Origin: Methylobacter sp.
GTDB lineage: Bacteria; Pseudomonadota; Gammaproteobacteria; Methylococcales; Methylomonadaceae
Assembly (NCBI GenBank): GCA_004299305.1
Contig: SCPZ01000036.1
Coordinates: 1 to 64,000, forward strand
Direction: 5' to 3'
Length of the DNA: 64,000 nt
Shown here: piece by piece, positions 20,010 to 30,875 of the stretch
Numbering within the stretch: the first letter of the stretch is position 1
Layout: the number at the start of each line of letters is the position of its first letter
Notes under the pieces: generated by a model
Told to the model about the DNA's origin: nothing
Databases searched by the model: none
Seen by the model: only the letters and a program-made list of their open reading frames with translations
Made by a program: the position numbers and the translations under genes

Positions 20010-20113
20010 TCGTCCAGAGGGAGAGGGTTGGGTGAGGGGAAATCAACAAAGGAAAAAGCATATTTTTATTCCCCTCATCCCGGCCTTCTCCCTAAGGGAG
20101 AAGGAGGCACGTA

Positions 20114-21685
20114 TTAACGAATCAAATCGTAGTTATAGTCAGTTGTACCCATGCCTCTGGTTTCTTTATCCAACTGTTCCAGCACCGCATTAACCAGGGT
20201 TGTCAGCATATAAATAGCGCCTTCATAACCCAGGGTCGTCATTCTGTGCAGATGGTGTCTGTCAAAGATTGGGAAACCGATGCGGATCAACGGCACTTCA
20301 AACTCTTCGCCCTTATACAGCGTATCGCGTTGGATAAACTTGCCGTACGAGTTGCCGATCATGAAGTCCGGTTTGTTGGTGAAGACCAATGAACGGAAAT
20401 GCCATAAATCTTTGCCGATATGGACTTCGGTTTTTTGTCCATAAGGCGACGCTTTGAGCATTTTATCCATTGCTTTCGCCCAACGTTTGTTGGCATGGTT
20501 GCACAATACATCAGTCGGTTCAGCACCTACTTCCAGAAGGAATTTGGTCATACCCATCACGAAATCCGCATCGCCGTACAAGGAGAATTTTTTGCCGTGT
20601 AACCAAGCGTGCGAGTCGGTCATCATGTCAACCAAGCGGCCGCGTTCCAGTTCCAAAGACGCAGGAATAGGTTTGCCGGTCAGTTCGGAGATTTTCATCA
20701 GGAATTCATCGGTCCATTCCAGGCCCATCGGAATATTGATGGCGGTAGCGGGTTGATGCATGATGGTTTGCACATATTTCTTGGTTTTTTCCAACTGCCA
20801 AGGTTGCAACAGCAAGGTATCGATTGCGTTAGGCGCGTCTTTCACTTCATCTTGGGTAGTGCCGCCGGAGTACAAACGGAAAGTGCCGTCGGCAGGCGTA
20901 TCCAAGACTTCGGAAGGATCGCTCAATAACGAATAATCAACGCCCATTTCTTTCATCATGCGGTGCATGACGCGGAAGTTGCCTAGGTAAGTTTCAAAGC
21001 CCGGAACCAGGTTGATCTTGCCGTTGGAACCGACTTTCTTGTCGTCCATGTGGTTCAGGGTGAAATACTTCAACATGCCTTCGAACATATTGTCCCAGCC
21101 GGTGGTATGGCTACCGACAAAGCTTGGGGTATGGGCGAAAGGCGTTGGATAGTCTTGTTCGATATGTCCGGCTTTTTTAGCGTTATTGATGAACGCGTTT
21201 AAGTCGTCGCCGATAACTTCAGCCATACAGGTGGTCGATACCGCAATGATGTCAGGCTTGTACAAGGCTTTGGCGTTTTCCAAACCGGCCATCATGTTCT
21301 TTTGACCGCCGAATACCGCCGCATCTTCGGTCATAGAGTCTGAAACGCAGGCAACAGGCTCTTTAAAATGACGGTTGAAATAAGAACGGAAATAAGCGAC
21401 GCAGCCTTGCGAACCATGGACATAAGGCATGGTCTTTTCAAAGCCCAATGCGCACAATACAGCGCCTAGCGGCTGACAGGCTTTAGCCGGGTTTACCGTT
21501 AACGCTTCACGGTTAAAATTGAGCTCTTGGTATTCCTTGGTGGTTGTCCATTGGAACACTTCATCAATTTTTTCCTGGGGGTGACGCTCTTCATAAGCTT
21601 CACGTTTGTTGGCCAGGTTTTCCTTGTATTCGTCGTTACGGAATAAGGGATAACTCGGTTGTATGTTTTCGACTTCTTGACTCAT
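20114..21685 (-). CDS. nifK: Nitrogenase molybdenum-iron protein beta chain
   Basis: 'NPAKACQPLGAVLCALGFEKTMPYVHGSQGCVAYFRSYFNRHFKEPV', 'VSTTCMAEVIGDDL'. Confidence 0.98.
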   Translation of the reverse strand: MSQEVENIQPSYPLFRNDEYKENLANKREAYEERHPQEKIDEVFQWTTTKEYQELNFNREALTVNPAKACQPLGAVLCALGFEKTMPYVHGSQGCVAYFRSYFNRHFKEPVACVSDSMTEDAAVFGGQKNMMAGLENAKALYKPDIIAVSTTCMAEVIGDDLNAFINNAKKAGHIEQDYPTPFAHTPSFVGSHTTGWDNMFEGMLKYFTLNHMDDKKVGSNGKINLVPGFETYLGNFRVMHRMMKEMGVDYSLLSDPSEVLDTPADGTFRLYSGGTTQDEVKDAPNAIDTLLLQPWQLEKTKKYVQTIMHQPATAINIPMGLEWTDEFLMKISELTGKPIPASLELERGRLVDMMTDSHAWLHGKKFSLYGDADFVMGMTKFLLEVGAEPTDVLCNHANKRWAKAMDKMLKASPYGQKTEVHIGKDLWHFRSLVFTNKPDFMIGNSYGKFIQRDTLYKGEEFEVPLIRIGFPIFDRHHLHRMTTLGYEGAIYMLTTLVNAVLEQLDKETRGMGTTDYNYDLIR

Positions 21686-21771
21686 GATAATCTCCTACGC
21701 GCCACTAATCTGTGGACGACGGTTGAAGGAGTAGGAGCGGTTGAGGGGGGGAATCCCGCTCCTACACAAAA

Positions 21772-23253
21772 TTAAGCGCTTGCAGCGACTGCTACGTTTG
21801 AACTCTCAGCTGTTTTCCAAGGTGCTTTCACTTGTTTCCAGCAAGGGTTGTTCAGTGTCATGTCCATATCTCTGGCGAAGATGGCAAAGCCGTCATAACC
21901 GTGATAAGGGCCTGAATAATCCCAAGAGTGCATTTGACGGAACGGAATGCCCATCTTTTGGAAAATGTACTTTTCCTTGATGCCGGAACCGATCAAATCA
22001 GGCTGGACTTTCTTAACGAACTCTTCAAACTCATAGCCGGTTACGTCGTCATAGATCAAGGTCGCATTGCCCATTTCTTTGATAGTACGGTCGTAGTCAT
22101 CGTTGTGACCGAATTCATAACCGGTGCCGACCACTTCCATGCCCAAGTCTTCATAAGCGCCGATCACATGACGTGGACGTAAGCCGCCGACATATAACAT
22201 GACGCGTTTGCCTTGCAGACGTGGTTTGTATTTGGCGATAACCGCATCGTACTCAGCTTGGTATTTAGCGATAACTCTTTCAGCGCCTGCTTGAATGGTT
22301 TCATCGAATAACGCGGCAATTTTGCGTAACGATTCGGCAATTTTGGTAGGACCAAAGAAGTTGTACTCAATCCAGGGGATCTTGTATTTTTCTTCCATGT
22401 GCCGCGCAATGTAGTTCATTGAGCGATAGCAATGGATCAAATTCAGTTTCACCTTAGGGGTTTTTTCCATTTCCGCAATGGTGCCGTCACCGGACCACTG
22501 GGCAACGACGCGTAAACCCATTTCTTCGAGCAAGGTACGCGAGGCCCAGGCATCGCCGCCGATGTTGTAATCGCCGATAACAGCGACGTCATAAGGCGTA
22601 GTTGGCCAAGTATCATCGCCGTCGCGGTTTTCCAAGACCCAGTCGCGAATCGCATCGTTAGCAATGTGGTGGCCCAATGATTGGGAAACGCCTCGGAAAC
22701 CTTCGCAACGAACCGGTACTACGGGTTTGCCGATTTCTTTGTTGGCTTTTTTGGCGACCGCTTCAATATCGTCCCCAATTAAGCCGATCGGGCATTCCGA
22801 TTGAATACTGATGCCTTTGTTTAAAGGGAACAGTTGTTCGATTTCGGTCATGATTTTGCCCAGCTTTTTATCGCCGCCGAAAACAATGTCTTTTTCCTGG
22901 AAATCGGAAGTAAAGTTCATGGTGCCGAAAGTATTGACGCCGGTAGTACCGACATAATAGTTACGACGACCGGCGCGCGAATACTGTCCGCAGCCGACCG
23001 GGCCGTGCGAGATATGAATCATATCTTTAATTGGACCCCAAACCACACCCTTGGAACCTGCATAAGCGCAACCGCGAATGGTCATTACGCCGGGTTGGGA
23101 CTTACGGTTTGAAGTAATACATTTATTGGATTTTTCCAAAGACTGATCGTTAACCGCCAAATGCTTAGCGCGATCTTTCCTTGCTTGTTCGGGATAGACT
23201 TCCAGCACTTCTTGAATAAGCGCTTCGGTCTCTTCTTTTGTTAGAGCTGCCAT
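21772..23253 (-). CDS. nifD: Nitrogenase molybdenum-iron protein alpha chain
   Basis: '[33 protein letters not shown]', '[15 protein letters not shown]', '[18 protein letters not shown]'. Confidence 0.98.
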   Translation of the reverse strand: MAALTKEETEALIQEVLEVYPEQARKDRAKHLAVNDQSLEKSNKCITSNRKSQPGVMTIRGCAYAGSKGVVWGPIKDMIHISHGPVGCGQYSRAGRRNYYVGTTGVNTFGTMNFTSDFQEKDIVFGGDKKLGKIMTEIEQLFPLNKGISIQSECPIGLIGDDIEAVAKKANKEIGKPVVPVRCEGFRGVSQSLGHHIANDAIRDWVLENRDGDDTWPTTPYDVAVIGDYNIGGDAWASRTLLEEMGLRVVAQWSGDGTIAEMEKTPKVKLNLIHCYRSMNYIARHMEEKYKIPWIEYNFFGPTKIAESLRKIAALFDETIQAGAERVIAKYQAEYDAVIAKYKPRLQGKRVMLYVGGLRPRHVIGAYEDLGMEVVGTGYEFGHNDDYDRTIKEMGNATLIYDDVTGYEFEEFVKKVQPDLIGSGIKEKYIFQKMGIPFRQMHSWDYSGPYHGYDGFAIFARDMDMTLNNPCWKQVKAPWKTAESSNVAVAASA

Positions 23254-23366
23254 GAGTGTCTCCTACTTATGCCGTGGGTAATCCCCCAACAGACAGGTTT
23301 TAGGACTAAAATCCTGTAGAGACGCCGGTTTTATAAAAAACGTGCGTCTCTACAGTTGTTCATTTA

Positions 23367-24260
<894 letters not shown>

Positions 24261-24298
24261 TTATTTAGGACGTTGTTGTTAATGACATTATGGTTAAA

Positions 24299-24313
24299 GC
24301 AAGGGCTGTGCCA
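24299..24313 (-). promoter_or_regulatory. Sigma54 (-24/-12) promoter of nifHDK: TGGCACAGCCCTTGC
   Basis: Exact TGGCAC-N5-TTGC on the minus strand, about 50 bp before the nifH start. Confidence 0.93.
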
Positions 24314-24409
24314 TAAGCTAATATTGCATTTATCTTGTTGAATTATATTAGTTATTTTGATTGTAAGCGGGGGCGGATAACGTTGTGTTTCAAACATTTT
24401 GTAATGTTC

Positions 24410-24425
24410 TGTAGGCTTAGCAACA
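24410..24425 (-). promoter_or_regulatory. NifA upstream activator sequence TGT-N10-ACA for nifH
   Basis: TGTAGGCTTAGCAACA, about 97 bp upstream of the -24 element. Confidence 0.8.
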
Positions 24426-24491
24426 GTGCGGTTATTTATTGTTCTATCGTCCCTATGTGCTGTCTCTATTGAAAAATATATTGTGACGCCA

Positions 24492-24524
24492 AGACCTTCC
24501 AGGTTTTTAAAACCTGGAAGGTCT
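24492..24524. repeat. 33-bp perfect palindrome identical to 6615-6647
   Basis: AGACCTTCCAGGTTTTTAAAACCTGGAAGGTCT; lies between the two NifA-type sites. Confidence 0.9.
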
Positions 24525-24659
24525 AAATACGGTCGGAGTCTGAATAGTTACCCATTAAGTTAATGGCTACGTATATCCAGCGACTGGAGTGCCCGCCTAA
24601 AGTTACAGTCTATATATAGAGAGGCGACTGTGTGTAGATAGCTCAAACAACAGAGGGAT

Positions 24660-24675
24660 TGTTATAAACAGAACA
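24660..24675 (+). promoter_or_regulatory. NifA-type UAS TGT-N10-ACA upstream of the SIR2-like gene
   Basis: TGTTATAAACAGAACA, about 89 bp upstream of the GG-N10-GC element at 24764; a TGT-N11-ACA variant lies at 24633-24649. Confidence 0.65.
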
Positions 24676-24763
24676 AAACATTCACTGCATTTGGCAGTAA
24701 ATAAAACATTTTAACTGTATGTTAATCAGTCGGTTATGTTGTTTATTGGGAGTAGGGGGAAAC

Positions 24764-24778
24764 TGGATTAAATATTGC
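24764..24778 (+). promoter_or_regulatory. Sigma54-like promoter TGGATTAAATATTGC
   Basis: GG-N10-GC spacing with a good -12 (TTGC) and a partial -24 (TGGATT vs TGGCAC). Confidence 0.6.
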
Positions 24779-24818
24779 TTATATAGAAAGATACACATAC
24801 TTAATAATGGAGTTTGCA

Positions 24819-25658
24819 ATGTCTTCTACGATTTTTTCTGAAATACTAAACGGTTTGTACGAAAACAAAGTCGTGCCTTATCTAGGGCCGGGTGCGCTTT
24901 TCGATGCAACCAACAAACTTACCGGCGCGCCGATGCCTGCTGATAGTAATAGCTTGATTCTGGCTATGAATAATGGTGTTCCCATGGCGCCCAAGCTTAT
25001 GTATGAGTTTCCCAGGGCGGCTATGAACCAGGAACTCAAAAGAGGCAGGAATTTTTTGGGCCAGTTTCTTACTAAATTATATGGCGAAACCGAATGGACG
25101 CGCGCGGCGGTGCATGATTGGTTGGCGGAGTGGCGGCCTTTCTATGTCGTCGATATAAATCGCGACACCCAATTACAAGACAGCTATGCCGATGAGGAGC
25201 ATACGCTGATTGTCGGCATAGCAAGAATCAGCGCCAGCAACTTCCGGTTTAAAATCTATCACTATGACGGTAGCGATTATTTTGAAATACTCCAGGAACA
25301 GATTCACCCCAAATTCCCTATTTTGTTTAAGCCGATGGGGACGCCTAAACCGGAAGCCAACTACATCGCCTCGGATGCCGATTACGTCGATTACATTACC
25401 GAATTGATGGGAGGCTTTGCGATCCCTGATTTCCTCAAAGAGTACCGTAAGGGCAAGCAGTACCTGTTCATAGGGATGCCGTTAAATAGGGATTCGGAGC
25501 GTATGGTGATGAGCGACATCGTTTATGGCGCGGCAGAGCATAAGGGCTGGGTTTTAAACAAAAATCCGACCGATAAGGAAAAACGGTTTTGTGAAAAAAT
25601 AGGCTTGGAAATCCTTGATGCGGGTGTTGAAGATCTGCTGGAGGTCGTATTTAACTAA
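24819..25658 (+). CDS. SIR2-like fold protein, divergent from nifHDK
   Basis: ORF 24807..25658; start at MSSTIFSEI (24819), preceded by GGAG. SIR2-like motif series 'VVPYLGPGALFD', 'FYVVDINRDTQLQD', 'LFKPMGTPKPEANYIASDADYVDYI', 'YLFIGMPLNRDSE'. Confidence 0.75.
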   Translation: MSSTIFSEILNGLYENKVVPYLGPGALFDATNKLTGAPMPADSNSLILAMNNGVPMAPKLMYEFPRAAMNQELKRGRNFLGQFLTKLYGETEWTRAAVHDWLAEWRPFYVVDINRDTQLQDSYADEEHTLIVGIARISASNFRFKIYHYDGSDYFEILQEQIHPKFPILFKPMGTPKPEANYIASDADYVDYITELMGGFAIPDFLKEYRKGKQYLFIGMPLNRDSERMVMSDIVYGAAEHKGWVLNKNPTDKEKRFCEKIGLEILDAGVEDLLEVVFN

Positions 25659-25873
25659 TGAAGCGATTCATGTATTCGCCAATCACCGGGTAAGTATTCG
25701 GTTCCTCCTTTGAAAAAAGGGGGAGGGTTAAGGGGATTTATTTGAAAATATCCCCTAACCCTGTTGTATTTCCACGCATTATCCTTCCTCCGTCAGCAGT
25801 ATCCTACTGCAATTCTTGTTTACCTGATATTATCGACTCTTTAAATAGTGCTTAGGCTCAATGAGAGGAAAAT

Positions 25874-26458
25874 ATGCAGCAAAAAACAATTCTAACGCTC
25901 TGTGCGTCGCTGGCCTTTTCTATGGTGTCGGTCAATAATGCTGACGCCGATAATTGGAAGGATGTGCTTAATGCGGTCAATAGCAAGGTCAATGGTCAGG
26001 CGAATAATGCAGGCCAAGTGTTGCAGCAGGGGCAACTGGCTGTTAATGCGGCTCAGGCGGTGCAAGCCGGTAGCCTGGCCGAATTATTGATGCAGAGGAC
26101 AGGTGTGACGGGTGCTCAGGCCCAAGGGGGGGCGGGGGCTTTGTTCCAAATCGCTAAACGCAAGATGCAGGCGGATGCGTTTGCCCAGTTGGAGCAGTCG
26201 GTTCCGGGTATGCAGGGAATGTTGGGCGCTGTGCCTGTTTTATCGCAGTCGGGCGGTTTGGCGGGGCGTTTGTCTTCTATAGCGGGAACTTCAGGTGGAA
26301 CGGCGGGGGATTTGATTTCGGTGGTTTCCGCCTTTCAGCAGCAGGGCATGTCGCCTGCGATGGTGCAGCAATTTATCCCGGTAGTCATCGATTATGTTAA
26401 AGCCCGCGGTAATGACGCTTTGGTAAATACGTTAAGCGCTGCATTAATCGGGCGTTGA
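25874..26458 (+). CDS. Secreted DUF2780-like (VcgC/VcgE type) protein
   Basis: Signal peptide; 'SLAELLMQRTGVTGAQAQGGAGALFQIAKRKM', 'GMSPAMVQQFIPVVIDYV'. Confidence 0.7.
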   Translation: MQQKTILTLCASLAFSMVSVNNADADNWKDVLNAVNSKVNGQANNAGQVLQQGQLAVNAAQAVQAGSLAELLMQRTGVTGAQAQGGAGALFQIAKRKMQADAFAQLEQSVPGMQGMLGAVPVLSQSGGLAGRLSSIAGTSGGTAGDLISVVSAFQQQGMSPAMVQQFIPVVIDYVKARGNDALVNTLSAALIGR

Positions 26459-26493
26459 TCGACTAAAGCATAAAACGACGAACAATATAGGGA

Positions 26494-26536
26494 CTGCGCG
26501 GATGCAGGAGGTAGAGCAATGCAGGAGCAATTGCCG
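26494..26536 (-). repeat. Dispersed repeat copy (CGGCAATTGCTCCTGCATTGCTCTACCTCCTGCATCCGCGCAG)
   Basis: Compare 19967-20009 and 58685-58727. Confidence 0.8.
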
Positions 26537-26592
26537 AGGACACGAAGAAAACTTCGTGTCCTTGAGTTTTATTAATCCCATTCAACCATAAA

Positions 26593-28218
26593 TCAAGTGT
26601 TAATAATCACTTTCAGTTTTTTTCCTGGAGTAAGGGCGTTGCTTATTTCCGGTGGATTCCATTTGCGTAAATCTGAGATTGAAACGTTAAATTTACGTGA
26701 AATTTGCGCTAACGAATCACCTTGTTTAACCGTGTAACTAATCGAACGAATTCCCACTGATGGAACAAGGGTCTTTGCTGCTACAGTTTGTTGGCGATCG
26801 GCTTTAATAACCAGCTTCTGGCCAAAAACCAATGCGGTTTTTGGCGTGATTTTATTCCAACCGGCAATATCCTTATCGCTAACTGAAAACTTTTGCGCTA
26901 CATTCGTGAGTGTATCGCCTTTTTTTACGATATAGAGCTGAGGCGCTCCCGGCTTGGCTTTGGCTGTTTTATCAGTGAGCTGGGGGGCGGGCATTTTTGA
27001 TGATGTCGGCATTTTCAACATCATGCCGGAGTGGATGGAATTGCTCGTCAAGTGGTTGACCTGGCGGATTGATTGAGGCGTTGTATTATTTTTGTCGGCA
27101 ATAGAGACGAGACTTTCCCCTGCTTTAACTTTGTGTTGGCTTGGTATAGTCTGGATTTCATCATGACGAACTTGTGCCGCCGTTTCGGCATGGTAACGCT
27201 TTAGATCAACCCGTTCTTGGTAGGGTAGTTGGGCCAGGTTTTGTTTGAATGATTGCGCTTTAGAAACGGGAATTAACAAGTGATGTGGCCCTTGCGGCGC
27301 TGTACTTGAATAGTTAAAGCCGGGATTTAATTTTAGAAATTCGTTAAGCGGTGTGTTGGCCAGCTCTGCGGCTTTATTTAAATCCAATTGGGATTTAACA
27401 TCGACAAGTTCGCAATAGGGTTTATTTGGAATGTGCTGTAAATTAATATTGTATTTGTCGGCATTGGCAAATATCTTGGCGATAGCCAGCAAGCGCGGCA
27501 CATAGTCTGCCGTTTCCTTGGGCAGGTCTAATGACCAATAATCGGTGTCCAGGTTAAGGTTTTCATTTTTTTCGATGGCTTTTCTTACATTACCTTTACC
27601 ATAGTTATAAGATGCCAGTGCAAGATGCCAGTCGCCATCGAAAGTCTCGCCCAAGTGCTTGAGAAAAGAGGTTGCCGCCTTGGTTGAAGCATAAACATCG
27701 CGTCGACCGTCGTACCAGGCGTTTTGTTGCAGGCCATACAGGCGACCGGTAGCCGGTATAAATTGCCAGAGTCCTGATGCGTCGCTTTTTGAATACGCTT
27801 CCGGCAGAAAGGCGCTCTCAACGATAGGCAACAAGGCCAGTTCGCCGGGGATATTTTTGGCTTCGACCTCGTCAAGTATAAGATGCAGATAAGGTTCCGC
27901 CCGTTGCTGAACCCTGGCAAGATAAGCGGGATGTCGTAAATACCAGTTTAACTCGCGATTAATTCGTTCATTTTCAATTTCGGGTAGCGAATATAATGCT
28001 ATTAACCGTTCCCAAACCGTATTCTTGTACTTGGTTGGTACGGTATATTTTTGTTTGCCGAACGGATGCAGAGCATGTCTGACATAGCCGTTATCGGTTT
28101 CGGAGCTGGCAGGCGGCCTATCGTTAAAAGAGTCTTTCGAGGTTGTAGAGCAGCCTGTTACGATTAAAAAGATCAATATTAATAAAAATTTAACTGATCT
28201 GTTAAAGTTCACGTGCAT
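26593..28218 (-). CDS. mltD: Membrane-bound lytic murein transglycosylase D-like with LysM repeats
   Basis: Lipobox 'VTGCS'; SLT 'ESAFLPEAYSKSDASGLWQFIPATGRLYGL'; three LysM motifs ('YIVKKGDTLTNVAQKF', 'YTVKQGDSLAQISRKF'). Confidence 0.92.
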   Translation of the reverse strand: MHVNFNRSVKFLLILIFLIVTGCSTTSKDSFNDRPPASSETDNGYVRHALHPFGKQKYTVPTKYKNTVWERLIALYSLPEIENERINRELNWYLRHPAYLARVQQRAEPYLHLILDEVEAKNIPGELALLPIVESAFLPEAYSKSDASGLWQFIPATGRLYGLQQNAWYDGRRDVYASTKAATSFLKHLGETFDGDWHLALASYNYGKGNVRKAIEKNENLNLDTDYWSLDLPKETADYVPRLLAIAKIFANADKYNINLQHIPNKPYCELVDVKSQLDLNKAAELANTPLNEFLKLNPGFNYSSTAPQGPHHLLIPVSKAQSFKQNLAQLPYQERVDLKRYHAETAAQVRHDEIQTIPSQHKVKAGESLVSIADKNNTTPQSIRQVNHLTSNSIHSGMMLKMPTSSKMPAPQLTDKTAKAKPGAPQLYIVKKGDTLTNVAQKFSVSDKDIAGWNKITPKTALVFGQKLVIKADRQQTVAAKTLVPSVGIRSISYTVKQGDSLAQISRKFNVSISDLRKWNPPEISNALTPGKKLKVIINT

Positions 28219-28318
28219 TATCTAAGCCTTTTTAAGAGTGAAGTTTATTATTAGAATGTTATCATTATAGCTTGTTTTTATTGAAAATCATCAAAGTCAG
28301 ATAGTGTAGAATTCGGAC

Positions 28319-29038
28319 ATGAAGCGTAATTTCTTATTTGCTTGGTATCAAACGCCCAGAGGCAAGCTGTTGCAACAGCTTGAAGCCGACTATTTGCAAC
28401 GGTCCATTACCGTCAGTTGTCAGCAAACTATCTTGCAAATTGGCGGATTGGGCTGGGAAAATGAATTCATCGACTGCACTTTATACAAGAATTTTACGGT
28501 ACTCGATGCCAAAAGCCTGGGTTGCAATAAGGCGAGAAAAATCCAGGCTAAAGCCTACAGCCTACCCTTGCAAAGTAACTGTGTCGATATGATTATAGTG
28601 CCGCATTTATTGGAGTTTGATGCCTGTCGATTCCAGACTATGCGCGAAGTTGAGCGCGTTTTGAAGCCGGAGGGAATACTCATCGTGCTGAATTTTAATC
28701 CTTGGAGCTTATGGGTTAGATACCAGTATTTGTGGGATAAAAAAATGGCAGATTCATGGGGAGGGCACTTTATTTCCCGCTCAAGAATTTTGGACTGGCT
28801 AAAATTATTGAATTTTGAAGTGACCGTATCGTCGGAGTTTAATTTGGATACGGTAAAGTCGACGCATGGAAAGTTTATAACCCGAGGTCACTCGCTGACA
28901 TCGACCGCCTATGCGATTAAGGCTATCAAACGCCGTTACAACCTGATTCCGTTAACGCCGGTAGAAACACTAACTTCCCGCTTAATCCTGGCAAACCCGC
29001 TTAATTCACCGACAACACAGATAAACAGACATGACTGA
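28319..29038 (+). CDS. Class I SAM-dependent methyltransferase
   Basis: '[19 protein letters not shown]...[24 protein letters not shown]'. Confidence 0.85.
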   Translation: MKRNFLFAWYQTPRGKLLQQLEADYLQRSITVSCQQTILQIGGLGWENEFIDCTLYKNFTVLDAKSLGCNKARKIQAKAYSLPLQSNCVDMIIVPHLLEFDACRFQTMREVERVLKPEGILIVLNFNPWSLWVRYQYLWDKKMADSWGGHFISRSRILDWLKLLNFEVTVSSEFNLDTVKSTHGKFITRGHSLTSTAYAIKAIKRRYNLIPLTPVETLTSRLILANPLNSPTTQINRHD

Positions 29039-29468
29039 TTCTGTCATTATTTATACCGATGGCGCCTGCAAAGGCAATCCTGGGCCTGGCGGCTGGGGCG
29101 TTATATTCAGCTATAAGGGAAATGTTAAGGAGCTCTACGGCGGCGATCCTGATACAACCAATAACCGCATGGAGTTGATGGCGGCGATTCAGGCGCTGGA
29201 AACCTTGACTAAGCCCTGTTCGGTGCGGCTCAATACCGATTCAAAATACGTACTTCAAGGCATTACCGAATGGATGGTCAACTGGAAAAAACGCGGCTGG
29301 AAAACTGCTTCCCGAACGCCGGTTAAAAATGAAGACCTGTGGCGCAGGCTGGATGAAGCTATTCAACGGCACAATATTGAGTGGACATGGGTAAAAGGCC
29401 ATTCTGGCGATAAAGATAACGACAGGGCGGATGAGTTGGCTAATTTGGGGATCGATTCATTAAGCTAA
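29031..29468 (+). CDS. rnhA: Ribonuclease HI
   Basis: '[19 protein letters not shown]', '[13 protein letters not shown]', '[18 protein letters not shown]'. Confidence 0.97.
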   Translation: MTDSVIIYTDGACKGNPGPGGWGVIFSYKGNVKELYGGDPDTTNNRMELMAAIQALETLTKPCSVRLNTDSKYVLQGITEWMVNWKKRGWKTASRTPVKNEDLWRRLDEAIQRHNIEWTWVKGHSGDKDNDRADELANLGIDSLS

Positions 29469-29522
29469 TCATGCATACGATTTAAACTATTGCTTACAAC
29501 GCTTTCAAGAATAACAGGCACA

Positions 29523-29556
29523 AAAAAGGGTGCGCCGAAACCGACGCACCCTTTTT
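29523..29556. terminator. Bidirectional Rho-independent terminator between convergent genes
   Basis: AAAAAGGGTGCG-CCGAAACCGA-CGCACCCTTTTT. Confidence 0.9.
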
Positions 29557-29574
29557 AAGATGAGCAAGTGAATG

Positions 29575-29901
29575 TTAAACTTTTACTGCGTCGGCAATTT
29601 CGTTAAACGCTTCAACTCTTGTTTTACCGGTCTTAATCAAGTCAACACCCGTATCAACCACCATTTTGCAAAGTCCTGGCGTTTTATAAACAACCAAACT
29701 TAAATAACCAATAGCCGGGATGGCGATAAAGGCCGCAATAAAACCGTTAAAACCAACAACTCCCATCAGTTTTATGAGGAGTACAACAGCATCCAAAGGT
29801 AGTAAAACCATGGCGCCAAAATAGGCGATCACCATGAATATGGACACCACAAAAACCACAAACTGAAGTAGCCTGACCAACGCAACGTTAACTTTTTTCA
29901 T
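29575..29901 (-). CDS. Small membrane protein of unknown function
   Basis: 108 aa with three hydrophobic stretches; flanked by a terminator. Confidence 0.65.
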   Translation of the reverse strand: MKKVNVALVRLLQFVVFVVSIFMVIAYFGAMVLLPLDAVVLLIKLMGVVGFNGFIAAFIAIPAIGYLSLVVYKTPGLCKMVVDTGVDLIKTGKTRVEAFNEIADAVKV

Positions 29902-30018
29902 ATTACTTTCACAATCTGATTGAACTTAAGGATTCTTTGTAATCAGGAAATGATTCCTGATCTTGATGTGTCGTCAAAAACACCGTTTTTTGAAGCGGCA
30001 AATTATACATTAACAGCG

Positions 30019-30708
30019 TCAAAATAATTCATTTTTTTCGGCTTGGTCCTTGCGAAGAAATAATCGGTATAAAACAGAGCCGGCAATAAATCCGCCTAAA
30101 TGAGCCCACCAGGCCACGTCAACAGTAGTGTTTCCAAATAGCATTGCAGTTGTTGCGCTGTATAACTGAATCAAGACCCATAGACCTAAAAAAGCAATCG
30201 CCGGAACATGGATTACTATCGGTAGAAAGAGTATAGGTATCCACACTACAACGCGCTCAAGCGGATATAGGAAAAAATAAGCCGCCAACACGCCGGCGAT
30301 GGCGCCCGATGCGCCGACAACGGGAATGGTTAGAGTCGGGTCGAAAAACCATTGCAAAAAAGTAGCTAAAAGACCGCATGTTAAATAAAAAACCAGGAAA
30401 GGTAAGCGCCCCATCCTATCTTCTACATTATCGCCAAAAATCCATAAAAACCACATATTCATGATAAGGTGAGGCCAGTTTCCGTGCAGAAACAGGCTGG
30501 TCAAAAAAGACAAGTAGCCATCGAAAGGCAGTCCATAATATGGATTTGTATAGCGAATAGGCACCATGCCGTAAAGGTTGATAAGTCGATAGCTTAACTG
30601 TTCCGGCATCAATTTCATGGTCACAAAAACAATAATGCAAATCGCCATTACCCCCCATGTAACTAAAGGCCTTGAATGACAGGGCGCTGTATCTCTAATT
30701 GGTATCAT
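30019..30708 (-). CDS. Rhomboid family intramembrane serine protease
   Basis: 'GNWPHLIMNMWFLWIFGDNVEDRMG', 'VVGASGAIAGVLAAY', 'AHLGGFIAG'. Confidence 0.93.
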   Translation of the reverse strand: MIPIRDTAPCHSRPLVTWGVMAICIIVFVTMKLMPEQLSYRLINLYGMVPIRYTNPYYGLPFDGYLSFLTSLFLHGNWPHLIMNMWFLWIFGDNVEDRMGRLPFLVFYLTCGLLATFLQWFFDPTLTIPVVGASGAIAGVLAAYFFLYPLERVVVWIPILFLPIVIHVPAIAFLGLWVLIQLYSATTAMLFGNTTVDVAWWAHLGGFIAGSVLYRLFLRKDQAEKNELF

Positions 30709-30875
30709 GATTTTTCCTGATCTATGTAGATGGGGCTTTTAACCTAGCTTAAAAGCTAAAAAACCGATTTGCAATGAATAGTTATTTAATCATAATCCTG
30801 GACACAAAAAGTCTATAATACACGCACAGATTGTTCCCCATCATCCTTGCGCTTTAGCAACCAAATTAAAGATTC

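Noticed and set aside
24633-24649. Second NifA-like site TGT-N11-ACA upstream of the SIR2-like gene
   Set aside because: Spacing is off by one from the consensus, so not listed as a separate site; the exact TGT-N10-ACA at 24660 is preferred.
25690-25770. CCTTTGAAAAAAGGGGGAGGGTTAAGGGGATTT motif as a regulatory element
   Set aside because: Only one copy seen in this window; cannot support a function from the sequence alone.
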